Shown here: positions 8,389 through 16,674 of the stretch, piece after piece
Layout: each line of letters begins with the position of its first letter
Numbering within the stretch: the stretch's first letter is position 1
Assembly (NCBI RefSeq): GCF_027531705.1
Contig: NZ_JAPZSP010000022.1
Span: 1-36,804, forward strand
DNA length: 36,804 nt
Direction of reading: 5' to 3'
Origin: Flavobacterium sp.
Lineage (GTDB): Bacteria > Bacteroidota > Bacteroidia > Flavobacteriales > Flavobacteriaceae
The notes under the pieces: generated by a model
What the model saw: only the letters and a program-made list of their open reading frames with translations
Database searches by the model: none
What the model was told of the DNA's origin: nothing
Translations under genes and position numbers: made by a program

Positions 8389-10950
8389 TTATAATTTAAT
8401 AAACTTAGTGTTTGAAGTTCCTTTATCTGAATTTATTTTGACAAAATAATTACCAGATTTTAATGATGAAACATCAACAGTTTCAACGTTTTTAGCATTT
8501 GGAATCGCTACTACAATTTGCCCTAGCATATTATAAATAGTTATTGATGAAATTTCAATTTCTTCTTTTTTACTTATGTTCAGATTATTCTCAACTGGGT
8601 TAGGAAATAATATAATATTTGATTTAGAAATATCATTGAAATTAGTTTGTGTTAATGGATTGTAATTACCAATTAATCTAATCGTACCGTTACACCATAT
8701 ATCATTATATTTATCAAAATCTCCTGTAACTAGAATTCTACCATCTGATTGAGGAAGAACATCATTTATGATACTATTAAAACCAGTTCCAATATTAAAT
8801 GAAGTGTCAATAGTTCCATTACTCGATAATTTTAGTAAAGAGCTTTCAATAAGAAATGTTGTACCAGAATAAAACTCATTCATAATTGCAATAACACCAT
8901 TATCTGGAAGGGTCTTCATTGTGCTAATACGTTTGAGTGGAACTTGATAATTAATACTATTAAATGAAGTATCTAATATACCATCTTGATTAAGTCTAGA
9001 TACTGAATACCAATTCACATTATTATACCTTATATCTCCAGCTATAATGATTTTTCCATCGCTTTGAAAATCAATTGCAGTAATAGTTGAATATGAATCA
9101 ATATTTGTATTAAAAGTTGGATCATAAGTTCCATCATTATTTAGTCGCACAATTCCTTTTAAAACAGTTGGATTACCCATATTAACATCAAAACCTGTAA
9201 ATTGACCACTTACTAATATTTTACCATTAGGCAGCACTTTTATGCAGTTTATATTATTAGTATTAAATCCTAATTGATTATTTACAAAATCATAGTCAGG
9301 AGATCCATCTGAATTTAATCTCATTATTTTCCCGTTTGAAACATTATTCAAAAGTAGTTTGTTGTTTCCATCAAGAGTCATAAAAGTATCTGTATTGGAA
9401 GAAATACCAAAATTTGTATATGGGGTAATAAAACTAGTATCAACAGTATAATCTGAATTTATCCTAATTAAATCATATCCATAATAATTACCTCCTGAAT
9501 TGGTATATCTTTTTGCTTTTAGCAAAATAATTTTACCATCCGATTGCACCAAACCATTTTCGATGTAATTGGTCTTATCATTGAAATCAATATTATTGTT
9601 TAGAAAATTTTCAAGATTGGGATGTATTACAAGTTCACCTTGATTATTTAATAGTTTGATCCCAAAATGATTTTTTACGCCGCCATCCCATTTTATATTT
9701 CCTAAAACAAGAATTTCATTATTATTGTTTTTAATAATTTTTTTTCCAGCATAATATGTCCCTTTTTGAGTTGTTGGAATCAAATTACCTGATTGGTTAT
9801 AAACTACTAACTTGCTATTATAGGCAGTTTGTGTTATTCCTTGTGGTGGTGGTACTTCCCAAGAAATAGAGGTTATGACCTCGCCCGAAGGTTGTAAAAA
9901 TATTTTTGATATTTTTATGTTTTCTTCATTTGTATTTGACGATAGTAAAGTGCCAGCAGCATTATAAACAGAAAATCCTCCTGTACTATTGACCAATAAA
10001 AAATTACCATCATCAAGGATTTCATAATCTATACTTGAACAAATCGGAACAGTAAAACTAGTATCCAAAGTACCAGATGCTGTAAGTCGCCAACAACTAT
10101 TACCCACTGAATAGTAAGTTTTGATAACTATTTTGCCGTCATTTTGAAATCTTATTTTTGGCAAACTCCCATTAAGTATTAAATTTCCACTAAAAAATGT
10201 ATTTGGTATATTAAAAGTGGTGTCATTAGTGCCATTAGCCAAACGTCGTCCAACATTAAAAACAACATCATTAACTGTAGTGCCTAAACCATCCAAATCT
10301 CTTGATGTCATGTATACAATTTTTCCACTAGTATCAATTTCAAAATCAATTACATAACTTATTGTGTTATTCCCAGCAGATACACCTGAACTAAAAGTAT
10401 TGTCAAATGTTCCATTAGAATTCAATCTAAATAAATCGCCTTTACCTGATATATTTACTTTACCTCCAACTAAAATTTTTCCAGAACTTAAAATTTTTAC
10501 AGCATGTAGTCCATATATAGTAAAATTTGCCAGTCCAGTTGTATTTGCAAAAATAAATGAAGAATCAAAAAATCCATTACTATCAAGTCTTGCAATTTTA
10601 TTAACAGAAACTCCGTTAACACTGCTAAAATTTCCAACAATAATAATTTTATCATTGCTTTGAACATCAAAATCATAAACATTATTAATCACCATCACAT
10701 TAAATGTTGTGTCTGGTGTAAAATCGGCATTTAGTCTGTACAAAGAACTTGCTGGATAAACAAAGTTTTTATATGCAGAAATTCCTCCTCCTAGAACTAT
10801 GAATTTCCCATTTGATTGCTTAATCATTTTTCTGCCACCAGTATGAAAAATATTGTCTACAATATTAAAACCATTGTCAATTTCAGCTGAACTCTGCCCA
10901 AACCCAATACCAAAAACTAAAAACGAAATTAAAAGGAATATTTTTTTCAT
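8389..10950 (-). CDS. Delta-60 repeat secreted protein with type IX sorting domain
   Basis: 853 residues from the ATG at 10950 (signal peptide MKKIFLLISFLVFGIGFGQ); the start at 10959 only adds three residues. About twelve beta-propeller-like units follow the delta-60 pattern: DGKIIxxG...RLNxDGTxDxTFN (clear examples near VLPNGKILVSGQF, QSDGKIIIAGDI and QSDGRILVTGDF). The last ~75 residues (ILFPNPVENNLNISK then YNMLGQIVVAIPN and LKSGNYFVKIN) are a type A T9SS C-terminal domain. Expected at the cell surface or secreted. The family has no established enzymatic activity. It is monocistronic, between a shared terminator and its own -7 box. Confidence 0.88.
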   Translation of the reverse strand: MKKIFLLISFLVFGIGFGQSSAEIDNGFNIVDNIFHTGGRKMIKQSNGKFIVLGGGISAYKNFVYPASSLYRLNADFTPDTTFNVMVINNVYDFDVQSNDKIIIVGNFSSVNGVSVNKIARLDSNGFFDSSFIFANTTGLANFTIYGLHAVKILSSGKILVGGKVNISGKGDLFRLNSNGTFDNTFSSGVSAGNNTISYVIDFEIDTSGKIVYMTSRDLDGLGTTVNDVVFNVGRRLANGTNDTTFNIPNTFFSGNLILNGSLPKIRFQNDGKIVIKTYYSVGNSCWRLTASGTLDTSFTVPICSSIDYEILDDGNFLLVNSTGGFSVYNAAGTLLSSNTNEENIKISKIFLQPSGEVITSISWEVPPPQGITQTAYNSKLVVYNQSGNLIPTTQKGTYYAGKKIIKNNNNEILVLGNIKWDGGVKNHFGIKLLNNQGELVIHPNLENFLNNNIDFNDKTNYIENGLVQSDGKIILLKAKRYTNSGGNYYGYDLIRINSDYTVDTSFITPYTNFGISSNTDTFMTLDGNNKLLLNNVSNGKIMRLNSDGSPDYDFVNNQLGFNTNNINCIKVLPNGKILVSGQFTGFDVNMGNPTVLKGIVRLNNDGTYDPTFNTNIDSYSTITAIDFQSDGKIIIAGDIRYNNVNWYSVSRLNQDGILDTSFNSINYQVPLKRISTMKTLPDNGVIAIMNEFYSGTTFLIESSLLKLSSNGTIDTSFNIGTGFNSIINDVLPQSDGRILVTGDFDKYNDIWCNGTIRLIGNYNPLTQTNFNDISKSNIILFPNPVENNLNISKKEEIEISSITIYNMLGQIVVAIPNAKNVETVDVSSLKSGNYFVKINSDKGTSNTKFIKL

Positions 10951-10967
10951 AAAAATCAAAATTTAGT

Positions 10968-10975
10968 CAAATATA
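10968..10975 (-). promoter_or_regulatory. Candidate -7 box for the delta-60 protein gene
   Basis: The minus strand reads TATATTTG, an exact TAnnTTTG match 17 bases upstream of the ATG at 10950. A -33 TTTG is not found at normal spacing. Confidence 0.45.
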
Positions 10976-11083
10976 AAAATTAATTTGTGTTTTTATTAAA
11001 TTATACAAAGTATTTTCTTTCAATAGATTAAACTTGTATTTTAAAAAATTCTATACAACTGTATAAAACTCACAACTAATCAC

Positions 11084-11091
11084 TATTTTTG
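11084..11091 (+). promoter_or_regulatory. Candidate -7 box for the mlaE-mlaF operon
   Basis: TATTTTTG matches TAnnTTTG 16 bases before the ATG at 11108. No -33 TTG is seen. Confidence 0.4.
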
Positions 11092-11107
11092 ACGATATTT
11101 TTAAACC

Positions 11108-11857
11108 ATGATGCTAGTTCGCTATTTATCGCAGATAGGAAAATATTTTTTGATGCTCAAAGAAATTTTCAACAAACAGACAAAATGGTCTGTTATGCGA
11201 AACCTTATTTTTAAAGAAATTGACGATTTGATAATCGATTCTTTGGGAATTGTGGCGTTTATTTCGTTTTTTGTGGGTGGAGTTGTTTCTATTCAAACAG
11301 CATTAAATTTGACCAATCCACTAATTCCAAAATATTTAATTGGTTTTGCCACAAGACAATCTGTGATTTTGGAATTTGCGCCAACATTTATTTCGATAAT
11401 TATGGCAGGAAAAATGGGTTCCTTCATCACGTCAAGTATTGGAACTATGCGAGTTACTGAACAAATCGACGCATTGGAAGTTATGGGTGTTAACTCATTA
11501 AATTATTTGGTTTTCCCAAAATTGATTGCGCTACTTCTCTACCCGTTTGTAATTGGAATTGCCATGTTTCTGGGTATTTTGGGCGGTTGGATGGCAGCTG
11601 TGTATGGCGGATTTTCTTCAGCAGATGAATTTGTTAGCGGTATTCAAGTTGACTTTATTCCTTTTCATGTGGCCTATGCTTTTATAAAAACATTGTGTTT
11701 TGCTATAATTTTAGCGACAATACCTTCATTTCATGGCTATTATATGAAAGGCGGCGCTCTTGAAGTTGGTAAAGCTAGTACAGTTTCCTTTGTTTGGACA
11801 TCGGTTGTAATCATTTTGGTAAATTATATTTTAACACAATTACTTTTAACCAACTAG
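11108..11857 (+). CDS. mlaE: MlaE-family ABC transporter permease
   Basis: A 249-residue integral membrane protein of the MlaE/YrbE family. It shows an amphipathic N-terminal helix region, several transmembrane segments (about residues 45-75, 90-105, 135-170, 195-215, 225-245), and the family signature around residues 99-130 (AGKMGSFITSSIGTMRVTEQIDALEVMG). In characterised systems MlaE dimers pair with the MlaF ATPase and an MCE protein (MlaD) to move phospholipids between the inner and outer membranes. The ATPase gene follows after 2 bases; no MCE gene is present in the window. A second ATG one codon downstream is equally possible as start. Confidence 0.9.
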   Translation: MMLVRYLSQIGKYFLMLKEIFNKQTKWSVMRNLIFKEIDDLIIDSLGIVAFISFFVGGVVSIQTALNLTNPLIPKYLIGFATRQSVILEFAPTFISIIMAGKMGSFITSSIGTMRVTEQIDALEVMGVNSLNYLVFPKLIALLLYPFVIGIAMFLGILGGWMAAVYGGFSSADEFVSGIQVDFIPFHVAYAFIKTLCFAIILATIPSFHGYYMKGGALEVGKASTVSFVWTSVVIILVNYILTQLLLTN

Positions 11858-11859
11858 TT

Positions 11860-12624
11860 ATGATAGAAGTTAAAGACATCAAAAAATCTTTTGGCGACCA
11901 AATGGTTTTAAAAGGAATTTCAACGGTTTTAGAAGCTGGAAAAACGAATTTAATTATTGGACAAAGTGGCTCGGGAAAAACGGTTTTTTTAAAATCATTA
12001 TTAGGAATTCACAACATTGATAGTGGAACAATATCGTTTGACGGAAGAATTTATTCCGATTTGAATGCTGATGAAAAAAGAGAATTAAGAACAGAAATTG
12101 GAATGGTTTTTCAAGGAAGTGCTTTGTTTGACAGTATGACGGTTGAAGAAAATATTGGATTTCCTCTAAAAATGTTTACAACTAAAACACCTTCCGAAAT
12201 TAAAGAACGTGTTGATTTTGTAATTCATAGAGTAAATTTAATCAATGCTCATCACAAAAAACCATCTGAATTATCTGGTGGAATGCAAAAACGTGTGGCA
12301 ATTGCAAGAGCTATTGTAAATAATCCTAAATATCTTTTTTGTGATGAACCCAACTCAGGTTTAGATCCAAAAACGGCTATTTTGATTGACAATTTGATTC
12401 AGGAAATTACAGCTGAATATAATATTACAACGGTTATTAATACGCATGATATGAACTCCGTTATGGAAATTGGAGACAAAATTGTTTTCCTAAAAAACGG
12501 ATTGAAAGCTTGGGAAGGTTCAAAAGATGAAATATTCAAAACCGACAACGAAGCGGTTACCGATTTTGTATATTCATCTGAATTGTTTAAAAAAGTTAGA
12601 GAAGCGGTTTTACGAGAGGGTTAG
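11860..12624 (+). CDS. mlaF: MlaF-family ABC transporter ATPase
   Basis: A 254-residue ABC ATPase, starting at the ATG at 11860 two bases after the permease stop (an overlapping earlier in-frame start at 11794 lies inside mlaE and is rejected). Walker A GQSGSGKT at 34-41, signature LSGGM at 138-142, Walker B YLFCDE at 158-163 with D-loop SGLDP, and the switch histidine in INTHDM. It should power the upstream permease for phospholipid trafficking. Its stop is separated by a single base from the stop of the convergent manC, with no visible hairpin between them. Confidence 0.92.
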   Translation: MIEVKDIKKSFGDQMVLKGISTVLEAGKTNLIIGQSGSGKTVFLKSLLGIHNIDSGTISFDGRIYSDLNADEKRELRTEIGMVFQGSALFDSMTVEENIGFPLKMFTTKTPSEIKERVDFVIHRVNLINAHHKKPSELSGGMQKRVAIARAIVNNPKYLFCDEPNSGLDPKTAILIDNLIQEITAEYNITTVINTHDMNSVMEIGDKIVFLKNGLKAWEGSKDEIFKTDNEAVTDFVYSSELFKKVREAVLREG

Positions 12625-12625
12625 A

Positions 12626-13687
12626 TTACAATTCGTTAGCCAAAGCCGTAATTCTTTTAATATCTTGCTCTTTACTTTTTGGATAAATTAGCAAAACTCC
12701 TTCTTTGTCAACAATGATATAATCGTTTAAACCGTCAACAACAATTAGTTTGTTTGCATCAGAACGAATTATATTATTTGAAGCGTTTTCTAAAACCACT
12801 TTTGCGTTTATAACACCATTGTTGTTTTCGTCTTTAACTAATTTTTCGTGTAATTGTCCCCAAGTTCCAAGATCATTCCAATCGAAAGTAGCTGGCAAAA
12901 CAAATACATTTTTGGCATTTTCCATTACGGCATAGTCAATTGAAACATTTTCGGCAGATGCGTAATTTTTTTCTATAAAATCTTTTTCAGAACTTGTATT
13001 ATAACTTTCCAAACCTTGCAAGAATAAAGTATTCATTTGCGGCTGAAACTTTTCAAAAGCAGAAGTTATCGATTTGGCACTCCAAATAAAAATTCCACCA
13101 TTCCAAAGGAAATTTCCAGCATCTAAAAAAGATTTTGCAGTAGCATAATCAGGTTTTTCCCTGAATTGATTCACTTTTTTTATCGAATTATTATCTGATT
13201 TATCAAATTCAATATAACCAAAACCTGTATTTGGAAAAGTTGGCTGAATTCCTAAAGTCATTAAAGCATCTTCTTTTTCGCAAAAATCGAAACATTGTTT
13301 TAAATTGTTTGCAAATTCATCTTCATCTTCAATCCAGTGATCGCTTGGCGCCACAACCATAACAGCATTTGGATTCATTTTTTGAATTTTCAAAGAAGCA
13401 TATAAAATACATGGTGCTGTATTTCGCATGGCTGGCTCTAGCAAAACTTGTTCTTGTTTTACCATTGGCAACTGTTCGAGAACCAAATCATTGTATCGTT
13501 CGTTGGTTAAAATCAAAATATTCTCAGCAGGAATTAATTTTGACAAACGACTAAATGTTTTTTGAATCAATGTGCTTCCTGCACCTAACATATCGTGAAA
13601 TTGCTTAGGAAGTTCTGTTGTAGAAACTGGCCAAAATCGTGAACCAACTCCACCAGCCATTAATATTGCATAATAATTATTATTCAT
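12626..13687 (-). CDS. manC: Mannose-1-phosphate guanylyltransferase
   Basis: A 353-residue single-domain nucleotidyltransferase that makes GDP-mannose from mannose-1-phosphate and GTP. The signature loop AGGVGSRFWPVS (residues 11-22) and K28 in PKQF are present, with VVAPSDHWI, FREKPD and WNGGIFIWSA further on. The length fits the form without the phosphomannose isomerase domain that makes the bifunctional protein ~470 residues. GDP-mannose feeds surface glycans and flavobacterial glycoprotein glycosylation. A well-spaced -33/-7 promoter precedes the start, so it is probably expressed independently of the sprT-containing run upstream. Confidence 0.92.
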   Translation of the reverse strand: MNNNYYAILMAGGVGSRFWPVSTTELPKQFHDMLGAGSTLIQKTFSRLSKLIPAENILILTNERYNDLVLEQLPMVKQEQVLLEPAMRNTAPCILYASLKIQKMNPNAVMVVAPSDHWIEDEDEFANNLKQCFDFCEKEDALMTLGIQPTFPNTGFGYIEFDKSDNNSIKKVNQFREKPDYATAKSFLDAGNFLWNGGIFIWSAKSITSAFEKFQPQMNTLFLQGLESYNTSSEKDFIEKNYASAENVSIDYAVMENAKNVFVLPATFDWNDLGTWGQLHEKLVKDENNNGVINAKVVLENASNNIIRSDANKLIVVDGLNDYIIVDKEGVLLIYPKSKEQDIKRITALANEL

Positions 13688-13745
13688 TTTTTTTAGGTTT
13701 TAAGTTATTTAGGGGTTACTATTCTAAAATTTTTAATCTGTATAG

Positions 13746-13780
13746 CAAATATATTTATTAAAATAAGAAATAAAGTCAAA
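13746..13780 (-). promoter_or_regulatory. Promoter of manC (-33 TTTG, -7 TATATTTG)
   Basis: On the minus strand TTTG (13777-13780) is followed after 23 nt by TATATTTG (13746-13753). Both elements match the Bacteroidetes consensus at the upper limit of spacing. The leader to the ATG at 13687 is about 50 nt. Confidence 0.55.
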
Positions 13781-13835
13781 GTCATTATAGAATACACTTT
13801 TCTTGCTTCGAAATGAAGATTTCTATAGATTAAAA

Positions 13836-14438
13836 TTAACCTGGAATTATCTCAACCTCAGCGTTGGCGTTAAACAAAAAAGTTCTTCCTGTGTTTACTT
13901 CAATACATTCATATCTTTTTACTCGAAGTCCTTTTTTCTGAAAAATTCTTCCGTTTTTTATTCTGAACAAACTACCACTTGGTACTTCGTGAATGTAATG
14001 AATATCGGGCTTTCTTTCGTCAAATTGTTTTAAGGCGAAAGCTAATTTGGCATCAGTATCACTACTTGCAGTTGGATTTCTAAAATGATTAGCTACTAAA
14101 GGCAAAACCGAATGCGGAAAAATTTCAGGTCGAATAAACGGAACCATTAATCTTTGAAACGTCATCTTCCACTCTACTCCATGTGGCAAAATTTTTCTTC
14201 CAAATTGTTCAAAAGCTACTAAATGTGCTATTTCGTGTACTAGTGTTATCAAAAATCGGTATTTATTCAAATTGGCATTTACCGTAATTTCGTGTTTACC
14301 TGAAAGCCCTTTTCGATAATCACCATGGCGCGTTTGTCGCTCGTTAACGATTTTTAAATGCACAGCATTAGCTCTGATTAATTCAAAACATAAATTCACT
14401 GCATGTTCAGGAAGATATTTTGATAGGACTTCGCTCAT
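13836..14438 (-). CDS. SprT-like zinc metalloprotease domain protein
   Basis: 200 residues. The zinc-metalloprotease motif HEIAH gives H68, E69 and H72, and H86 in LPHGVEWK is the expected third ligand; these sit in an N-terminal SprT fold (residues ~1-110). Only two cysteines are visible (about C17 and C177), so the C-terminal four-Cys zinc ribbon seen in many SprT proteins is absent. The eukaryotic relative Spartan cleaves DNA-protein crosslinks; bacterial SprT proteins are poorly characterised. The start codon immediately follows the stop codon of the Bro-N gene (TAAATG), so the two are probably translationally coupled. Confidence 0.85.
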   Translation of the reverse strand: MSEVLSKYLPEHAVNLCFELIRANAVHLKIVNERQTRHGDYRKGLSGKHEITVNANLNKYRFLITLVHEIAHLVAFEQFGRKILPHGVEWKMTFQRLMVPFIRPEIFPHSVLPLVANHFRNPTASSDTDAKLAFALKQFDERKPDIHYIHEVPSGSLFRIKNGRIFQKKGLRVKRYECIEVNTGRTFLFNANAEVEIIPG

Positions 14439-15275
14439 TTATTTATCAATATTCTTATTTAAGTCTAATAATGATTTAGCATTGAGTGAAGAAACAACTT
14501 TTTTTCCCGTTTTTGCTTCCAATTCTTTCATAGCAACTTTGGCAACATTTCCGCCTTGTTTTGCTACTTTTTTACTTTCTTCAAAAGTTTCAGGATTTAC
14601 TGCTTGAGAAATATCTTTAGTTGAAGCTTCGGCTAACATGTTTAATATTAATTCGGTATTAGTCATGTTATCGCGAAGATTTTCTTTTTTTAACCCTTTC
14701 AGAATTTTATATTCTTTGGTAGTTTTTCCCGACCAAGATTTTGAAATAATATCGGTTAAAGTTGCTAATTGTTGTCCTTCTTTTAAACCTCTACTTTTCC
14801 ATTCATCGGTAAGTTCTTTACGAATTTCAATACTTTTTAATCGTTGATTTATCCAATTCTCTGAATATCCTAATTGCAAATATTGTTCTAAAGCTCGGTC
14901 AATAGTCAATTCTGGATCTTGAATTTCATCTAATCTTTCAGAAGCAATTTGAGCCAACCAAAGTTTAAAAGGTTCAGCTTTAGGCGAAGGAATGGATTGA
15001 ATTAGTCTAAAAAGTTGCTCAGTATCAGCGACATCAGTTAAACGCATTTTACCATCTGGAGCAATCATTTTCAACCCGTGACAATTCGTCACGGTTTCAT
15101 TTCCTTCAGCTTTTAATCGCTGTTTTAATTTTCTCCAATAAGCATTTGCATTTACACTATCTGTTAATATTGCTATCACATCAATAATAGAAACAAACCA
15201 CTTTTCTTGATCAGAATCCCAAATAGTTCTTACATTTTTACTTTCAAATAACTGAATGGCGTTTACTTTTGTCAT
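14439..15275 (-). CDS. Bro-N domain protein, DinD/antirepressor-like
   Basis: 278 residues from the ATG at 15275 (MTKVNAIQLFESKNVRTIWD). An in-frame start at 15302 is too close to the candidate promoter. Residues ~8-105 form a Bro-N domain (IWDSDQEKWFVSIIDVIAIL, YWRKLKQRLKAEGNE, LFRLIQSIPSPKAEPFKLWLA), found in phage antirepressors and in the SOS protein DinD. The C-terminal part (ERLDEIQDPELTIDRALEQY to the end) resembles the DinD-like C-terminal region, with EYKILKGLKKENLRDNMTNTELILNMLAEAST. No other phage gene is nearby, so a stand-alone chromosomal role is more likely than a prophage remnant. It abuts sprT with no gap. Confidence 0.75.
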   Translation of the reverse strand: MTKVNAIQLFESKNVRTIWDSDQEKWFVSIIDVIAILTDSVNANAYWRKLKQRLKAEGNETVTNCHGLKMIAPDGKMRLTDVADTEQLFRLIQSIPSPKAEPFKLWLAQIASERLDEIQDPELTIDRALEQYLQLGYSENWINQRLKSIEIRKELTDEWKSRGLKEGQQLATLTDIISKSWSGKTTKEYKILKGLKKENLRDNMTNTELILNMLAEASTKDISQAVNPETFEESKKVAKQGGNVAKVAMKELEAKTGKKVVSSLNAKSLLDLNKNIDK

Positions 15276-15306
15276 GTTTATATAATTTAAATGAAGGTAC
15301 AATTTA

Positions 15307-15314
15307 CAAAAATA
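15307..15314 (-). promoter_or_regulatory. Candidate internal -7 box before the Bro-N gene
   Basis: The minus strand reads TATTTTTG, a TAnnTTTG match in the 48-bp gap after the SDR gene, 31 bases before the ATG at 15275. No -33 TTG is seen. It could let the Bro-N/sprT pair be transcribed separately from the upstream run. Confidence 0.35.
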
Positions 15315-15323
15315 ATTTAATAT

Positions 15324-16001
15324 TTAAGGAGTTGAACTAGAAACCTGTAGGACTTTACCGTTATAAAATTTATTTCCTTTCAAAGCAAAATTGAAAATAT
15401 AATCTGCCATTTCTTTTGGTGAAATTGGTGCTTCATAACCCGGAAATGCTTCTTGCAACATTTCGGTATTTACAGCTCCAAGTGCTAGAACATTGAATGC
15501 AATTCCTTGTTCTTTGTATTCTTCTGCCAATAATTCTGATAGAGTAATTACAGCACCTTTGCTTGAACTGTAAGCTGCCAATCCAGGGAATTTCATGCTT
15601 CCTTGAATTCCGCCCATAGAACTTATGGAAACAACGTGACTTCCTTTTTGCATGTAAGGCAAGCAAGTTCTAATTAAATTGGCTACTCCAAAAACATTTA
15701 CTTTATAAACTCGTTCAAAGTCAGATTGCGTCAACTGTGAGAATGGTTTATTAACTAAACATCCTGCATTATTGATTAAAACATCTACTTTTTTCCAAGT
15801 GGAAGCTATAAATTTATCAATGATGTGCATTTCATCTTCTACAGCAATATCTATAGAAAGACAAGTAATGTTTGGATTATCAATTAATTCTTGAGGTGTT
15901 TTTCGTGAAATGGCTAAGACTTGATGACCTTCATTTGCAAATTGTAATGCCAATTCGTAACCAATGCCTCGCGAAGTTCCTGTTATAATGATATTTTTCA
16001 T
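15324..16001 (-). CDS. Short-chain dehydrogenase/reductase
   Basis: A 225-residue classical SDR with Rossmann fold. Cofactor loop TGTSRGIG (7-14), NNAG (77-80), and catalytic Ser128, Tyr144 and Lys148 in YSSSK. The C-terminal NALALGAVNTEM region (here VLALGAVNTEM) is typical. The substrate cannot be read from the sequence. It lies 34 bases downstream of the LysE-like gene on the same strand and is probably the fifth gene of the DinB/NRDE/ATP-grasp run. Confidence 0.85.
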   Translation of the reverse strand: MKNIIITGTSRGIGYELALQFANEGHQVLAISRKTPQELIDNPNITCLSIDIAVEDEMHIIDKFIASTWKKVDVLINNAGCLVNKPFSQLTQSDFERVYKVNVFGVANLIRTCLPYMQKGSHVVSISSMGGIQGSMKFPGLAAYSSSKGAVITLSELLAEEYKEQGIAFNVLALGAVNTEMLQEAFPGYEAPISPKEMADYIFNFALKGNKFYNGKVLQVSSSTP

Positions 16002-16035
16002 TTGTTTCTTTACTTGATGGTAAAGATAAAAAAAA

Positions 16036-16674
16036 CTATTTAGAATACTTTTTATAAAACTTAAATCCTTGTACTAATCCCAAAATTATAAATACTAACG
16101 GAATTATTACTTTCATTAAATACTTTGCTAAAAAATCAGTTTGGTTAGTTACATAATCTAAAGATAAAATCAAAACCAACATTCCAGAAAAGGTTCCGAT
16201 AATGGTACCTAAAACGTAGAAATATTTTCTTGATTTTGAAACTTCTATATAATTTCCATTTAGAAGATACAAATTCCAACTTGTCCAAAACGGAATTTGA
16301 ATGAAGTTTAAACAACTTAGAATTACTCCAACAACAAACGGAGAATAATCAACATATTTGTCTAAAACTGTTTGTGAAGAAGCCTCTTTTGATGCACTTG
16401 AATAAAATATATAAGCCAATAGAAACATAAAAATAATTGAAAATGCTTCAATAAATTTAATCAGTTTTTTATTTTCAATTAATTTATTAGCAAATATCAA
16501 GGTGAAATAAATCACAAAAAACTCAATCGAGATCACTCCAAGTAAATAGAAAATAGTTTCGTTTAACCCGAAACTTTTATAAACTTCATAACCCACAATA
16601 TTCAAATAACCAAGCGGAATTGAGCCAATAAAACTGACTAAAAATCCGACGAATATGTTTTTTAGAATTTGCAT
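16036..16674 (-). CDS. LysE-like polytopic membrane protein
   Basis: 212 residues, almost entirely hydrophobic, with about six transmembrane segments. The N-terminal FVGFLVSFIGSIPLGYLNI matches the conserved first helix and glycine/proline pattern of LysE/RhtB amino-acid exporters, but the rest is divergent. Its start overlaps the stop of the ATP-grasp gene by one base (TAATG), a strong sign of translational coupling. The pairing with an ATP-grasp ligase suggests export of the ligase product or of its substrate; that is inference. It could also be an unrelated six-helix membrane protein. Confidence 0.65.
   Translation of the reverse strand: MQILKNIFVGFLVSFIGSIPLGYLNIVGYEVYKSFGLNETIFYLLGVISIEFFVIYFTLIFANKLIENKKLIKFIEAFSIIFMFLLAYIFYSSASKEASSQTVLDKYVDYSPFVVGVILSCLNFIQIPFWTSWNLYLLNGNYIEVSKSRKYFYVLGTIIGTFSGMLVLILSLDYVTNQTDFLAKYLMKVIIPLVFIILGLVQGFKFYKKYSK

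Noticed and set aside
10364..10663. 99-codon plus-strand frame inside the delta-60 gene
   Set aside because: Antisense shadow of a well-supported repeat protein; composition reflects the complement of its codons.
13803..14033. 76-codon plus-strand frame over the end of sprT
   Set aside because: Antisense to the supported SprT-like gene, with no recognisable features.
14439..15275. Prophage remnant around the Bro-N gene
   Set aside because: No other phage gene, attachment repeat or composition change was seen; neighbours are chromosomal.
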